Notes under the pieces: generated by a model | Database searches by the model: none | Told to the model about the DNA's origin: nothing | Seen by the model: only the letters and a program-made list of their open reading frames with translations | Position numbers and translations under genes: made by a program | NCBI GenBank assembly: GCA_002255985.1 | Contig: NKIR01000004.1 | Coordinates: 1 to 64,000 of the forward strand | DNA from: Sphingomonadaceae bacterium PASS1 | GTDB lineage: Bacteria > Pseudomonadota > Alphaproteobacteria > Sphingomonadales > Sphingomonadaceae | Direction: 5' to 3' | DNA: 64,000 bases | Shown here: positions 51,187 to 60,530 of the stretch, piece by piece | How the letters are laid out: each line of letters begins with the position of its first letter | How positions within the stretch are numbered: position 1 is the stretch's first letter

Positions 51187-52713
51187 CTAGCCCGCGTTCT
51201 CCAGCAACCCCTCGTCCTTGATCCGCTTTTGCCAATAAGCAGGGGCCAATTGATGCACATTGTTGCCGTCGCTGTCGACCGCGACCGTCACTGGGAAGTC
51301 CTGCACTTCAAATTCGTAGATTGCTTCCATGCCCAGATCTTCGAAACCGACGACCTTGCTGCCCTTGATGGCGCGTGCCACGAGATAGGCGGCGCCGCCA
51401 ACGGCCATGAGATATGCGCTCTTATGCTTGGCGATGGCTTGTGTCGCCGCCGGACCGCGCTCCGCCTTGCCGACGCACGCCAGCAATCCCTGCTCAAGCA
51501 TCATGTCCATGAACTTGTCCATGCGCGTAGCCGTCGTCGGGCCAGCGGGACCAACAATCTCCTCGCCCACCGGATCGACAGGGCCAACATAATAAATCAT
51601 CCGCCCTTTAAAGCTGACCGGTAGTTCTTCGCCCTTGGCCAGCATGTCGGCGATGCGTTTATGTGCGGCATCTCGCCCGGTCAGCATCTTGCCGTTTAAC
51701 AACAAACGGTCGCCCTGTTTCCAGCTGGCAATGGTTTCGGGCGTCAGCGCGTCCAAATCCACGCGGATCGCGGCTGTATCAGGCTTCCAGTCTACCTTTG
51801 GCCATTCGTCCAGCTTCGGCGCCTCCAGATATGCAGGGCCCGACCCGTTCAGCGTGAAATGCGCATGACGCGTCGCCGCGCAATTGGGAATCATCGCAAC
51901 CGGCTTGCCCGCAGCATGACATGGCGCATCCATGATTTTCACATCAAGGATGGTCGAAAGCCCGCCAAGCCCCTGCGCGCCGATACCCAACGCGTTAACC
52001 TTGTCAAAAATCTCAATGCGCATCGCCTCAATATCATTTTGTGGGCCGCGTGCTTTTAACGGCCCCATGTCGATAGGCTCCATCAACGCTTGCTTGGCCA
52101 GCAAGACGCAATGTTCCGCGGTCCCGCCGATGCCAATGCCGAGCATTCCGGGCGGGCACCAGCCAGCACCCATTTGCGGCAACATTTCAACTACCCAGTC
52201 GACGATATTGTCTGACGGGTTCATCATCTTGAACTTTGACTTATTCTCGCTGCCGCCGCCCTTTGCCGCAACATCCACCGAAACTTTTGAACCGGTGACC
52301 ATTTCGACATGCAGGACACACGGCGTGTTATCTTTGGTGTTACGCCGCGTGAAAGCGGGGTCGGCCAATACCGAGGCGCGCAGTTTGTTGTCAGGGTGCA
52401 GATATGCGCGGCGCACGCCTTCGTCGATCACCTCCTGAAGCGACGCCGACGTGTCCTCCAGCCGACAATCCATCCCCCATTTGACGAAGACATTGACGAT
52501 GCCCGTGTCCTGACAAATGGGCCGATGTCCTTCTGCGCACATCCGGCTGTTGGTCAGAATTTGCGCGATCGCATCCTTTGCCGCAGGTGACTGTTCGGCG
52601 GTATATGCATCACCCAATGCCCGGATATAATCCATCGGGTGAAAATAGCTGATATATTGCAGCGCGTCGGCGACGCTATCGATCAAATCGGAATTGCGGA
52701 TGGTGACGGTCAT
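51187..52713 (-). CDS. class I fumarate hydratase (4Fe-4S)
   Basis: Interconverts fumarate and malate. 508 residues from ATG 52713 (MTVTIRNSDLIDS). Cluster cysteines lie in RPICQDTGIVNVF, PPGMLGIGIGGTAEHCVLL and the PNCAATRHAHF region; the C-terminal half carries KGRMIYYVGPVDPVGEEIVGP and the GPTTATRMDKFMDMML signature. Leftward, single gene. Confidence 0.93.
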   Translation of the reverse strand: MTVTIRNSDLIDSVADALQYISYFHPMDYIRALGDAYTAEQSPAAKDAIAQILTNSRMCAEGHRPICQDTGIVNVFVKWGMDCRLEDTSASLQEVIDEGVRRAYLHPDNKLRASVLADPAFTRRNTKDNTPCVLHVEMVTGSKVSVDVAAKGGGSENKSKFKMMNPSDNIVDWVVEMLPQMGAGWCPPGMLGIGIGGTAEHCVLLAKQALMEPIDMGPLKARGPQNDIEAMRIEIFDKVNALGIGAQGLGGLSTILDVKIMDAPCHAAGKPVAMIPNCAATRHAHFTLNGSGPAYLEAPKLDEWPKVDWKPDTAAIRVDLDALTPETIASWKQGDRLLLNGKMLTGRDAAHKRIADMLAKGEELPVSFKGRMIYYVGPVDPVGEEIVGPAGPTTATRMDKFMDMMLEQGLLACVGKAERGPAATQAIAKHKSAYLMAVGGAAYLVARAIKGSKVVGFEDLGMEAIYEFEVQDFPVTVAVDSDGNNVHQLAPAYWQKRIKDEGLLENAG

Positions 52714-53354
52714 ATAAGGCCCCGGACTGGATAGAACCCCCACGCCATTAACGTCCCGTGGGGCCGATACAAGCATCATTCTGACCGGCTGAATCAATAT
52801 TAGCGAACGACCGATGCGCCGCTCACATTTGTCCCGTCCGGATGATGCCGTTACCCGGTTTTTGTCTAAAATATGTGGTTCGAAGGATTGGGTTCAGTTC
52901 GACGCCAGAAATATTGTCAATTCCTCATTTTCCATCTTGCGCGTTCAACAACACTTAGAACGCCCACGCGTCGCTACCTTTTGCCCGCCGACATGTGCGA
53001 CGAATGGAATCAGAATAGCGACGAATTGAATGGTTAATTTTCGATTTACCCCCTTGCGTCTTAAAATGAATAAGGCACTATAGGTAGCGGTTGGCCATAG
53101 GGGGCATTACCACAATTTGTGCTTGCAGCTTCAGATAGTGATTCTGTTGTTGGGGGGATTTTTCCCGACGATAAGCTGGGGACAAGTGAAAATATAACCC
53201 CTGACGTGGTCAAAAAATGCTAAGAGGGAGTTTCGCGCCCTGAGTCGAACAATATGGGAACACGCGTTTCCGACAGATATTTGAACTGGTCGCTGGCCGC
53301 CGGGAAACCGGCATCCAGTTTCGGGTCGCCGCAATGAATGGAGCAACGGGTTAA
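52714..53354. other. intergenic region between fumarase and nrdA
   Basis: About 640 bases without a supportable gene. It holds a possible rightward promoter (TTGCGT at 53054-53059 and TATAGG at 53079-53084), a partial NrdR-like box (GCACTATAGGTAGCGG at 53075-53090), and the palindrome CACAATTTGTG at 53111-53121. The nrdA leader would then be about 265 nt, long enough for regulation. The left half (52714-53030) shows nothing I recognise. Confidence 0.4.
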
Positions 53355-55301
53355 ATGGATTTCAGGGATGCAGGCCAAGGGGCCGACGATATGACCGCAA
53401 TGATGACTGATATGCTTGAAAAAGTTGCTACCGAAGCTGTTAAGGTGGAAGCCGAGACCAAGCCGGCTGACGATAAGAAGGCCGTGTCGAGCAAAACCGT
53501 AGACGAACGCCGTTTCAGCGTTGTGACGGATTCGTCGCGCGACGCCCTGCTGACCGAATTTGGCAAGGACACGCTGCAGGACCGTTATTTGTTGCCTGGC
53601 GAAAGCTATCAGGACCTGTTTGCCCGTGTTGCGTCGGCATATGCTGATGATCAGGATCATGCGCAGCGGCTCTATGACTATATCTCGCGCCTTTGGTTCA
53701 TGCCTGCAACGCCAGTGCTGTCAAACGGCGGAACTGGCCGTGGCCTTCCTATCAGTTGCTATCTGAACAGCGTCGACGACAGCTTGGAAGGCATCGTCAA
53801 CACATGGAACGAAAACGTCTGGCTCGCATCACGCGGCGGCGGCATTGGTACCTATTGGGGCAATGTGCGCGGCATCGGCGAACCTGTGGGCCTCAATGGC
53901 AAGACGAGCGGCATCATACCGTTTGTCCGCGTTATGGACAGCCTTACCCTCGCAATCTCGCAAGGTTCGCTGCGTCGGGGTTCGGCCGCGTGCTACCTCG
54001 ATGTCAGCCACCCTGAAATCGAAGAGTTCCTTGAAATCCGCAAGCCATCGGGCGACTTCAATCGCAAGGCGCTCAACTTGCACCATGGTGTGTTGCTGTC
54101 GGACGAATTCATGGAAGCCGTCCGCGCAGGTGAAGAGTTCAATCTGCGTTCGCCCAAAACCGGCGAAGTGCGCAGCACGGTTGACGCACGTTCGCTGTTC
54201 CAAAAGCTGGTGGAAACCCGCCTTGCCACGGGCGAGCCTTATATCATCTTCAGCGACACCGTGAACAACGCGATGCCCAAGCATCACCGCGATCTTGGTT
54301 TGAAAGTGTCGACGTCCAATCTTTGCAGCGAAATTACCTTGCCAACGGGTCACGACCATTTGGGTAATGACCGCACTGCGGTCTGCTGTCTGTCGTCGCT
54401 CAATCTCGAAACTTGGGATGAATGGAACGGCGACAAGCTCTTCATCGAAGACGTCATGCGCATGCTCGACAACGTGCTTCAGGACTTCATCGACCGCGCG
54501 CCGGACGAAATGTCGCGCGCCAAATATTCGGCCGGTCGCGAACGTTCGGTTGGTTTGGGCGTCATGGGCTATCACAGCTTCCTGCAGTCACGCGGCGTTG
54601 GCTTTGAAAGCGCGCTTGCCAAATCTTGGAACATGAAGTTCTTCAAGCATATCCGGGCGCAGGTTGATGAGGCGTCGATGATGCTGGCCAATGAGCGTGG
54701 GGCCTGCCCTGATGCTGAGGATATGGGCGTTATGGAGCGCTTTTCCTGCAAAATGGCGATCGCGCCGACCGCGTCGATTTCGATCATTTGCGGCGGCACG
54801 AGCGCGTGTATTGAGCCGATTCCGGCGAATATTTACACGCACAAGACGCTTTCGGGCAGCTTCATCGTGAAGAATCCGTATCTGGAAAAGCTGTTGCAGG
54901 AAAAGGCGAAGGATTCGACCAATGTTTGGAACAGCATCCTTGAAAAGGGCGGCTCGGTCCAACATCTCGACTTCTTGACGCCTGAGGAGAAGGACACGTT
55001 TAAGACCAGCTTTGAAATCGACCAGCGTTGGTTGATCGAACTGGCCGCGGACCGCACGCCTTATATTGATCAGGCGACCTCGCTGAACCTGTACATCCCC
55101 GCCGATGTGGAAAAATGGGACCTTCTCATGCTCCACTTCCGCGCATGGGAATTGGGCGTGAAATCGCTATATTATCTGCGGTCAAAGAGCATTCAGCGCG
55201 CTGGCTTTGCCGGCGGGGTGGAGGCGGACAACACCGCCGAACTGCCCGTGATGGAGCTTGCCGCGCAAACCGATTACGAAGAGTGCCTCGCCTGCCAATA
55301 A
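53355..55301 (+). CDS. nrdA: class I ribonucleotide reductase, large subunit
   Basis: Reduces ribonucleotides to deoxyribonucleotides. 648 residues, short for NrdA because no N-terminal ATP-cone domain is evident. PATPVLSNGGTGRGLPISCYL holds the first active-site Cys; NLCSEITLP holds the second, and the C-terminal ECLACQ gives the redox CxxC. LNLYIPADVEKWDLLMLHF-like wording near 590 is also typical. nrdB follows after 55 bases. Start at 53355 or 53391. Confidence 0.94.
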   Translation: MDFRDAGQGADDMTAMMTDMLEKVATEAVKVEAETKPADDKKAVSSKTVDERRFSVVTDSSRDALLTEFGKDTLQDRYLLPGESYQDLFARVASAYADDQDHAQRLYDYISRLWFMPATPVLSNGGTGRGLPISCYLNSVDDSLEGIVNTWNENVWLASRGGGIGTYWGNVRGIGEPVGLNGKTSGIIPFVRVMDSLTLAISQGSLRRGSAACYLDVSHPEIEEFLEIRKPSGDFNRKALNLHHGVLLSDEFMEAVRAGEEFNLRSPKTGEVRSTVDARSLFQKLVETRLATGEPYIIFSDTVNNAMPKHHRDLGLKVSTSNLCSEITLPTGHDHLGNDRTAVCCLSSLNLETWDEWNGDKLFIEDVMRMLDNVLQDFIDRAPDEMSRAKYSAGRERSVGLGVMGYHSFLQSRGVGFESALAKSWNMKFFKHIRAQVDEASMMLANERGACPDAEDMGVMERFSCKMAIAPTASISIICGGTSACIEPIPANIYTHKTLSGSFIVKNPYLEKLLQEKAKDSTNVWNSILEKGGSVQHLDFLTPEEKDTFKTSFEIDQRWLIELAADRTPYIDQATSLNLYIPADVEKWDLLMLHFRAWELGVKSLYYLRSKSIQRAGFAGGVEADNTAELPVMELAAQTDYEECLACQ

Positions 55302-55356
55302 GGCAAAAGGGACACGACCGACCGTATTGAACAGTTAAAGACCCAAGGAAACCGAC

Positions 55357-56409
55357 ATGTCATTGTTACAAGCACGCAATAGCTACAAGCCTTTTGAATA
55401 TCCTTGGGCCTACGACTTTTGGAAACGCCAACAGCAGATCCATTGGCTGCCCGAAGAAGTGCCCTTGGGCGAAGATTGCCGCGATTGGGCGCAGAAGCTT
55501 TCGGACCACGAACGCAACCTGCTCACGCAAATCTTCCGCTTCTTCACCCAAGCCGATATCGAGGTGCAGAATTGCTACCACGAAAATTACGGCCGCGTGT
55601 TCAAACCGACCGAAGTGAAGATGATGCTGACCGCGTTTTCCAACATGGAAACCGTCCACGTCGCGGCATATAGCCACTTGCTGGACACCATCGGCATGCC
55701 CGAAAGCGAATATTCGGCCTTCCTCGAATATGAAGAAATGGCGGCGAAGGTTGATTATATCCACCAATTCGGCGTCGACACCGACGAAGACATTGCCCGC
55801 ACATTGGCGATGTTCGGCGGCTTTACCGAAGGGCTGCAACTGTTCGCATCCTTCGCGATGCTGATGAACTTCCCGCGCTTCAACAAGATGAAGGGCATGG
55901 GGCAAATCGTATCCTGGTCGGTCCGCGACGAATCGCTGCACTGCGAAGGCATTACCAAGCTGTTCCACGCATTTTGTGCAGAGCGCGGCTGCCTCACCAA
56001 GTCGGTGAAGGAAGACATTATCGATTGCTGCCAAAAGGTTGTCCGTTTGGAAGACGCGTTCATCGACCTTGCGTTCGAAATGGGCCCCGTCCCCGGCATG
56101 ACCGCCAAGGAAATCAAACGCTACATCCGCTACATCGCCGATTGGCGTTTGGGCCAGTTGGGCCTGCCCGCAATCTACATGGTCGAAGACCACCCGCTGC
56201 CATGGCTCGCGCCATTGTTGAACGGCGTCGAGCACGCCAACTTCTTCGAAACCCGCGCGACCGAGTACAGCAAGGCGTCGACACGCGGCGATTGGGGCCA
56301 AGTGTGGGACAGCTTTGACAATCGTAAGAAAAAGATCATCGGTATTGAGCCGATCGCCGAAAATGACGGCGTCGATATGTTCGAACAAGCCGGGGTCGCC
56401 GCGGAATAA
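55357..56409 (+). CDS. nrdB: class I ribonucleotide reductase, small subunit
   Basis: 350 residues. Di-iron ligands fall in the helical core: DIEVQNCYHENYGRVF, NMETVHVAAYSHLLD, EGLQLFASF and DESLHCEGITKLFHAF. It generates the radical used by NrdA. The C-terminus ends ENDGVDMFEQAGVAAE, which would dock to NrdA. A CGTCAGG/CCTGACG stem (56429-56463) lies just downstream. Confidence 0.94.
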   Translation: MSLLQARNSYKPFEYPWAYDFWKRQQQIHWLPEEVPLGEDCRDWAQKLSDHERNLLTQIFRFFTQADIEVQNCYHENYGRVFKPTEVKMMLTAFSNMETVHVAAYSHLLDTIGMPESEYSAFLEYEEMAAKVDYIHQFGVDTDEDIARTLAMFGGFTEGLQLFASFAMLMNFPRFNKMKGMGQIVSWSVRDESLHCEGITKLFHAFCAERGCLTKSVKEDIIDCCQKVVRLEDAFIDLAFEMGPVPGMTAKEIKRYIRYIADWRLGQLGLPAIYMVEDHPLPWLAPLLNGVEHANFFETRATEYSKASTRGDWGQVWDSFDNRKKKIIGIEPIAENDGVDMFEQAGVAAE

Positions 56410-56428
56410 CCCGCCCCCCGTCGTCTGT

Positions 56429-56463
56429 CGTCAGGATGGAGACCATGCCGTTTCCACCTGACG
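56429..56463 (+). terminator. stem-loop after nrdB
   Basis: Seven-base arms CGTCAGG and CCTGACG extended by TGGA/TCCA; no T tract follows. It may mark the end of the nrdAB message or stabilise its 3' end. The rest of 56410-56652 holds nothing I can support. Confidence 0.4.
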
Positions 56464-56652
56464 CACGCGACCCATATATTCCATAGATAGACATAAACGA
56501 AGCGACGTCGCCCGACGCCGATCGCCTCAAAGTCGTGCGCGCAATTGCGGCGCGAGGCGCTGCGCCACGCGGCAATCTTTGATCTGGCGCAATGCGCGGC
56601 GGGCCCATTTCGCCCATGCAACTGTTATCCCGTTTGAAAAGGAACCATAGCC

Positions 56653-56898
56653 ATGTCGCATACCCCCCATGATCTCCATGCCGAATTCCCCGACGCCGCC
56701 GACGCCTTGCACGCGTTGAAAATCGGCAATGAACATTTCGGCAAGCTTGCGGCGCAATATCATGATGTGAACCGCGAAATTCATCGGATCGACAGCGGGA
56801 TTGAGCCTGCGTCCGACGACCGGACAGAGGCGTTGAAGAAAGAGCGGCTTTCGATCCTCGATCAGGTTGCGGTGATGATCAAAAACCTGTCGGCATAA
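56653..56898 (+). CDS. YdcH-family (DUF465) small protein
   Basis: 81 residues. LKIGNEHFGKLAAQYHDVNRE followed by EALKKERLSILDQVAVMIK is the YdcH/DUF465 pattern, a short helical coiled-coil family with no assigned function. AAAAGGA precedes the ATG. Confidence 0.85.
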   Translation: MSHTPHDLHAEFPDAADALHALKIGNEHFGKLAAQYHDVNREIHRIDSGIEPASDDRTEALKKERLSILDQVAVMIKNLSA

Positions 56899-56964
56899 CC
56901 GGCACGCGGGCGGGCTTCCTATGCGCGGCTTGCCTCGCTCCCCGCTTTTCGGCATGGGCTGGGC

Positions 56965-57297
56965 ATGTCCAAATATAGCCATCTTGATACCGCCTTCAAA
57001 ATATTCACCGCCGCGCAATGGGCGCAGTTTGAAGCGGACGGCGTCTTTCACGGCGCGCCAGTCGATCTGGCGGATGGCTATATTCATTTGTCGGCGCAGG
57101 ATCAGCTGCAGGGCACGTTGGACAAGCATTTTGCCGGGCAAGACGGGCTTGTCATTGCCGAAGTGAACTTGGCCTATCTGGGTGAGACCATCCTATGGGA
57201 GGAATCCCGCGGCGGTGCGCTTTTCCCGCATATCTATGGCCCATTGCCGATGGAAGCGATTGTCGGCCCTTTTGATCCAAATCAAAGCATGACCTGA
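56965..57297 (+). CDS. DUF952 protein
   Basis: 110 residues: FKIFTAAQWAQFEADGVFHG, then DGYIHLSAQDQLQGT and RGGALFPHIYGPLPMEAI match DUF952, a small cytoplasmic family related to ADP-ribosyltransferase-like folds, with no proven activity. ATG 56965. Confidence 0.85.
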   Translation: MSKYSHLDTAFKIFTAAQWAQFEADGVFHGAPVDLADGYIHLSAQDQLQGTLDKHFAGQDGLVIAEVNLAYLGETILWEESRGGALFPHIYGPLPMEAIVGPFDPNQSMT

Positions 57298-57338
57298 TTG
57301 CGCGGTGCATAATGACTTCCTCAATATAGGAGCCTGAT

Positions 57339-57443
57339 ATGGACGTTTTTCAAATTCCCGCCGTCGCGTTGTTCATCGGCATGATAGCATCCTTTGCCGT
57401 GGTGATGATTTACGCCTCTGTCGGCGAAGCAATCACGCGTTAA
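57339..57443 (+). CDS. 34-residue single-pass membrane protein
   Basis: Reads MDVFQIPAVALFIGMIASFA and then VVMIYASVGEAITR; AGGAG stands at 57328-57332. One membrane segment with a small polar tail. Such tiny proteins often associate with larger membrane complexes. The call rests on the ribosome binding site, composition and lack of frame breaks. Confidence 0.5.
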   Translation: MDVFQIPAVALFIGMIASFAVVMIYASVGEAITR

Positions 57444-57522
57444 GACCCGCCCCCCTTTCAGGGGACGGGTCCTCCGGTCCTTTAAGCAACGATAAGCTGC
57501 TTCAGGAAAACTGGTTCAAACG

Positions 57523-57966
57523 TCAGCCCGGATTGCGCGACCGGTTGCCACGGCTGTCGACGTCGCCGGGTTCAAGCGCGGCTTCGCCTAATGTTTCCGG
57601 TTCATCGTCGTCGCTGCGTTCGCCGCGATAGGCGTCCATATCAATCTGTCCGCTGCGTTCCATCTGGTGCATATGGTCAACGACGTCCTGCGTGTCGTCT
57701 GCATAAATCTGCGCGGGGTTGGTCGTGCCGCCATGGTCTGACTCGCCATTGGGAATATGGCGAATGGCGTCGTCCGATACCGTCTGCGCCTGTGCAGGTT
57801 CATCATCCTGTTCGCTGTTATAATTCTCGGGTGCGTCCTGCGATCGGTCAACGGGGCGTTCATCGGCATGGTCATTGTCGATATCAGCACCTGTTGCGGT
57901 GACGGCGGCGTCCGTTATGGGGGTTTTGCCGATTGGGCGGTCATTGTCGTTCTGGGGCACGGGCAC
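57523..57966 (-). CDS. acidic disordered hypothetical protein
   Basis: 147 residues rich in Asp, Glu and Gln with no membrane segment or signal (AVTATGADIDNDHADERPVD, YADDTQDVVDHMHQMERSGQ). The tail is PGDVDSRGNRSRNPG. I recognise no domain; composition resembles other small stress-linked sphingomonad proteins, but no EcfG promoter is seen. Confidence 0.6.
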   Translation of the reverse strand: MPVPQNDNDRPIGKTPITDAAVTATGADIDNDHADERPVDRSQDAPENYNSEQDDEPAQAQTVSDDAIRHIPNGESDHGGTTNPAQIYADDTQDVVDHMHQMERSGQIDMDAYRGERSDDDEPETLGEAALEPGDVDSRGNRSRNPG

Positions 57967-58026
57967 ATCCTTTCCTCGGTGGGAAAGTGGAAACGCTGGT
58001 AACGATGCGCTGTTCCAAAAAATCTG

Positions 58027-58731
58027 TCAGATTGGCCAATCAAATGTGAAACGGCTCTCGCGCGCGAAATTGCCATCGCGGCCAAAGCGCCGTTCCATAA
58101 TGCACCCGCTACCGTCGCCATCCACGGCAACCAGCGTGCTGCAGCGCGTCCCATAAACGGCGTTGCGGATGAAGATCGGCGGATCGCCCGATGCTGGGCT
58201 TTGATCGTCCAAAAGGACGTCGAACAGGTCGACCGGATCATGCGCTTCGGTCGCAAACCACTCTGAGAGCGCGCGGTTCAAACGGTCCTTGCGTGGCCAT
58301 GGCGCGCCCGTCTCCGCATTGGATAATCCATATATGCCGTCGGGCCATCTCGCATGCACCGCATTGGGCCGGTTCGCGATATGCGTCAGGCCGCCCTTGT
58401 CGGCCAGCACCAGATTGAAGGGGCTAAATGTCTCCACAGCGGTCGGAAGCGTCCCGCCAGACAGCCAGTCCGTGACCAGCGCACCACGGGACTTTTTGGT
58501 CGGGTCGGGGCCATCGGGGTTGCGTATGTTGGTGACGACACCAAAGCGGCCATCGGTGTGCACGCCCATCCATGTGCCGCCGGACAGCAAATCGCGCCCC
58601 GCCAATATCGACGGCGCGTCGGTCCAAGAACTGAGCGCGTCCGACGCGCGGTCGTGAAATTCATCGCGGTTGCCAATGGCTATGAGTTTCCAACACGGAT
58701 GCGCCTCCCACGCGATGGATACTACGCACAT
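58027..58731 (-). CDS. NRDE-family protein
   Basis: 234 residues beginning MCVVSIAWEAHPCWKL with IAIGNRDEFHDR, the NRDE motif of the TANGO2-like family. The N-terminal Cys2 could act as an Ntn-type nucleophile, but no reaction is established. Overlaps the SRAP gene by ten bases; last of a three-gene operon. ATG 58731. Confidence 0.88.
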   Translation of the reverse strand: MCVVSIAWEAHPCWKLIAIGNRDEFHDRASDALSSWTDAPSILAGRDLLSGGTWMGVHTDGRFGVVTNIRNPDGPDPTKKSRGALVTDWLSGGTLPTAVETFSPFNLVLADKGGLTHIANRPNAVHARWPDGIYGLSNAETGAPWPRKDRLNRALSEWFATEAHDPVDLFDVLLDDQSPASGDPPIFIRNAVYGTRCSTLVAVDGDGSGCIMERRFGRDGNFARESRFTFDWPI

Positions 58732-59282
58732 GCCACGGGTTCCTTTTGCGCAGGCTGGACAAGGCGAGAGGCCTCTTTCCAATCGGCGGTCAGCCACATT
58801 TGCTGCTGCGCGCTGTTCAGAATCAGCGGCGTGCTGCGCTTTTTCGCGGGGTCCGTGGCATCATCAACCGTGATGATCGCAAAGACCGGCATATCAGTCA
58901 GGTCCCGCCAAATGCCCGCCATCGCGCAGACGGAAGCGGGGCCGCTGTCGGGAAGTGCAGGTTGCTTGTTGCCAATCGACGTCGCCGGAACGAGGCAACG
59001 CAATTCGATGTGCCGCAAATTGCCGATCCAAAAGGGGCTCGCCACATTGCGCACCGACGTCACCCATTGCACATCGCCCGCTGGCGTCAGGCTATTGGGC
59101 GCGGGGTAACCCCAAACCATCGGGCGGATAAAGCGCCGTGCCGTTTTGGATGATCGGACGACGACCGGCGCGAATGTGCCCGGCCTTGGCTCACCTCCGC
59201 CCCATGGGTCCGGACCGTGGTCTGCGGACAGGGCCGCGGCGATATCGCGGGAATGCGCATCAAGACGATATATGCGCGTCAC
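58722..59282 (-). CDS. SRAP-like protein lacking the catalytic Cys2, Glu and His
   Basis: 186 residues, GTG start at 59282; a stop lies three codons upstream. SRAP/HMCES fold wording is clear (FIRPMVWGYPAPNS, VRNVASPFWIGNLRHIELRCLVPA, MAGIWRDLTDMPVFAIITVD), but residue 2 is Thr (MTRIYRL) where the family has Cys, the Glu after RCLVPA is replaced (TSIGNKQ), and the late His region reads KKRSTPLIL. Canonical SRAP proteins cross-link abasic sites through Cys2; this one cannot. It may bind DNA without reacting. Confidence 0.7.
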   Translation of the reverse strand: MTRIYRLDAHSRDIAAALSADHGPDPWGGGEPRPGTFAPVVVRSSKTARRFIRPMVWGYPAPNSLTPAGDVQWVTSVRNVASPFWIGNLRHIELRCLVPATSIGNKQPALPDSGPASVCAMAGIWRDLTDMPVFAIITVDDATDPAKKRSTPLILNSAQQQMWLTADWKEASRLVQPAQKEPVACA

Positions 59283-59288
59283 ACGCCG

Positions 59289-60440
59289 TCAGAGCTGCTT
59301 TTCGTAAATGCGGTACACCTTGTTGATTTTGCCATTAATCGCCTCACCAACCGATCGCATCGGGCCATTGTCGTCAAGGACCCAGCCGAATTCACCCCGG
59401 CTTGCGCCAAATTGGCTGGTGGACGCGTCGCGAATAAGCGAGACCATCATAAACGCCAGTTGGCTTGCCATGCGGGTCGACTGCAGTTTTTTCATCACGC
59501 CCATCAACGGCACGCGCATCGTGCGGACCTTTGGCGCGCGCAGCCACCACAAAAGCTTCGCCCAGTTGAACGGAAACAAGCTGCCACCAAATTCAGCGAT
59601 TTTTTCGTTGATATCGGGCCATGTCATCATGAAAGCGACGGGTTCGCCATCAACCTCCGCAATTCGGATCAGGTCGTTAAAGACGATCGGTTTTAACTGC
59701 TTTCCGGTATGCGCGACTTCGGCATCGGTGATGGGCACAAAGCCCCAATTCCCGCTCCATGCGTCGTTCAATATCGACAGAATTAACGCCGCCTCAGCGT
59801 CAAAATTATCCTTGTTCACTTTACGAATGACGATGCGTTCATTGCGCTCGCCCGATGCAACGATGCGTTCAACCAATGGCGGAAACGGTACATCAATCGG
59901 GATTTGATATGTGTAGAGATCTTTGATGCCGGCGTAGCCCGCCGCTTCAATCCAACCGCCATAGGCTGCGTTATGATAGCCCATCAGCACGGTGGATGGA
60001 TGGTCATGGCCGTCAATCAACACGCCCGGTTCCTCCCAGATGGACAGGCTAAGCGGCCCGAGCGAGCGCACCATGTTTTTGCTGCGCAGCCAATCTTCAG
60101 CAGTTGAAATCAGCAGTTTTCCCGTGGCTTCATCTTCAGCCTCAAAAAATCCCCAATTGCCGACGCCGGGGCCCATGCCTTGCTCTGGCGGCTGTTTCAG
60201 CGCGAGAAAATCCAAATGCGCGGATATCCGGCCAACAACTTTTCCGTCCTTTTCCGCCAGAAAAAGCTGCGCCTCACCATGTTCGAACCATGGATTCTTG
60301 CCAGGCGTAATGGTCGCCATCACATCGCTCTTCAATGGCGGAACCCAGTTGGGATCATGCGCATAAAGCCGGAACGGCAGGTCAATAAAGGCGCGTTTGT
60401 CTGCCTTCGTTGCAACCGGCCGAATAGTGATGTCTGTCAT
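59289..60440 (-). CDS. GNAT-type acetyltransferase-like protein
   Basis: 383 residues from ATG 60440 (MTDITIRPVATKAD). Two-domain GNAT-like sequence with PFRLYAHDPNWVPPLKSD, FLAEKDGKVVGRISAHLDF and, in the second half, IRIAEVDGEPVAFMMTWPD. A large bacterial family with this layout has no shown substrate. First gene of the operon with SRAP and NRDE. Confidence 0.75.
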   Translation of the reverse strand: MTDITIRPVATKADKRAFIDLPFRLYAHDPNWVPPLKSDVMATITPGKNPWFEHGEAQLFLAEKDGKVVGRISAHLDFLALKQPPEQGMGPGVGNWGFFEAEDEATGKLLISTAEDWLRSKNMVRSLGPLSLSIWEEPGVLIDGHDHPSTVLMGYHNAAYGGWIEAAGYAGIKDLYTYQIPIDVPFPPLVERIVASGERNERIVIRKVNKDNFDAEAALILSILNDAWSGNWGFVPITDAEVAHTGKQLKPIVFNDLIRIAEVDGEPVAFMMTWPDINEKIAEFGGSLFPFNWAKLLWWLRAPKVRTMRVPLMGVMKKLQSTRMASQLAFMMVSLIRDASTSQFGASRGEFGWVLDDNGPMRSVGEAINGKINKVYRIYEKQL

Positions 60441-60530
60441 AGTGAATTCCCGAAACGCATATTTCAATACAAGACGATTTATAGACGAAGCTGTGCCGCA
60501 GATTTTCCCAACGCCGCATTATCCGCAGGC

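Noticed and set aside
53267-53295. GGAAC near nrdA as a sixth EcfG promoter
   Set aside because: The second element 16-17 bases on is TATTTG, not GTT, so the match fails.
52714-53354. Cobalamin riboswitch in front of nrdA
   Set aside because: nrdAB encode the oxygen-dependent di-iron enzyme, which needs no B12, and I see no B12-box sequence.
55366-56388. 340-codon reading frame on the strand opposite nrdB
   Set aside because: It mirrors a highly conserved gene and has no recognisable motif; the His/Val-rich composition is typical of antisense frames in GC-rich genomes.
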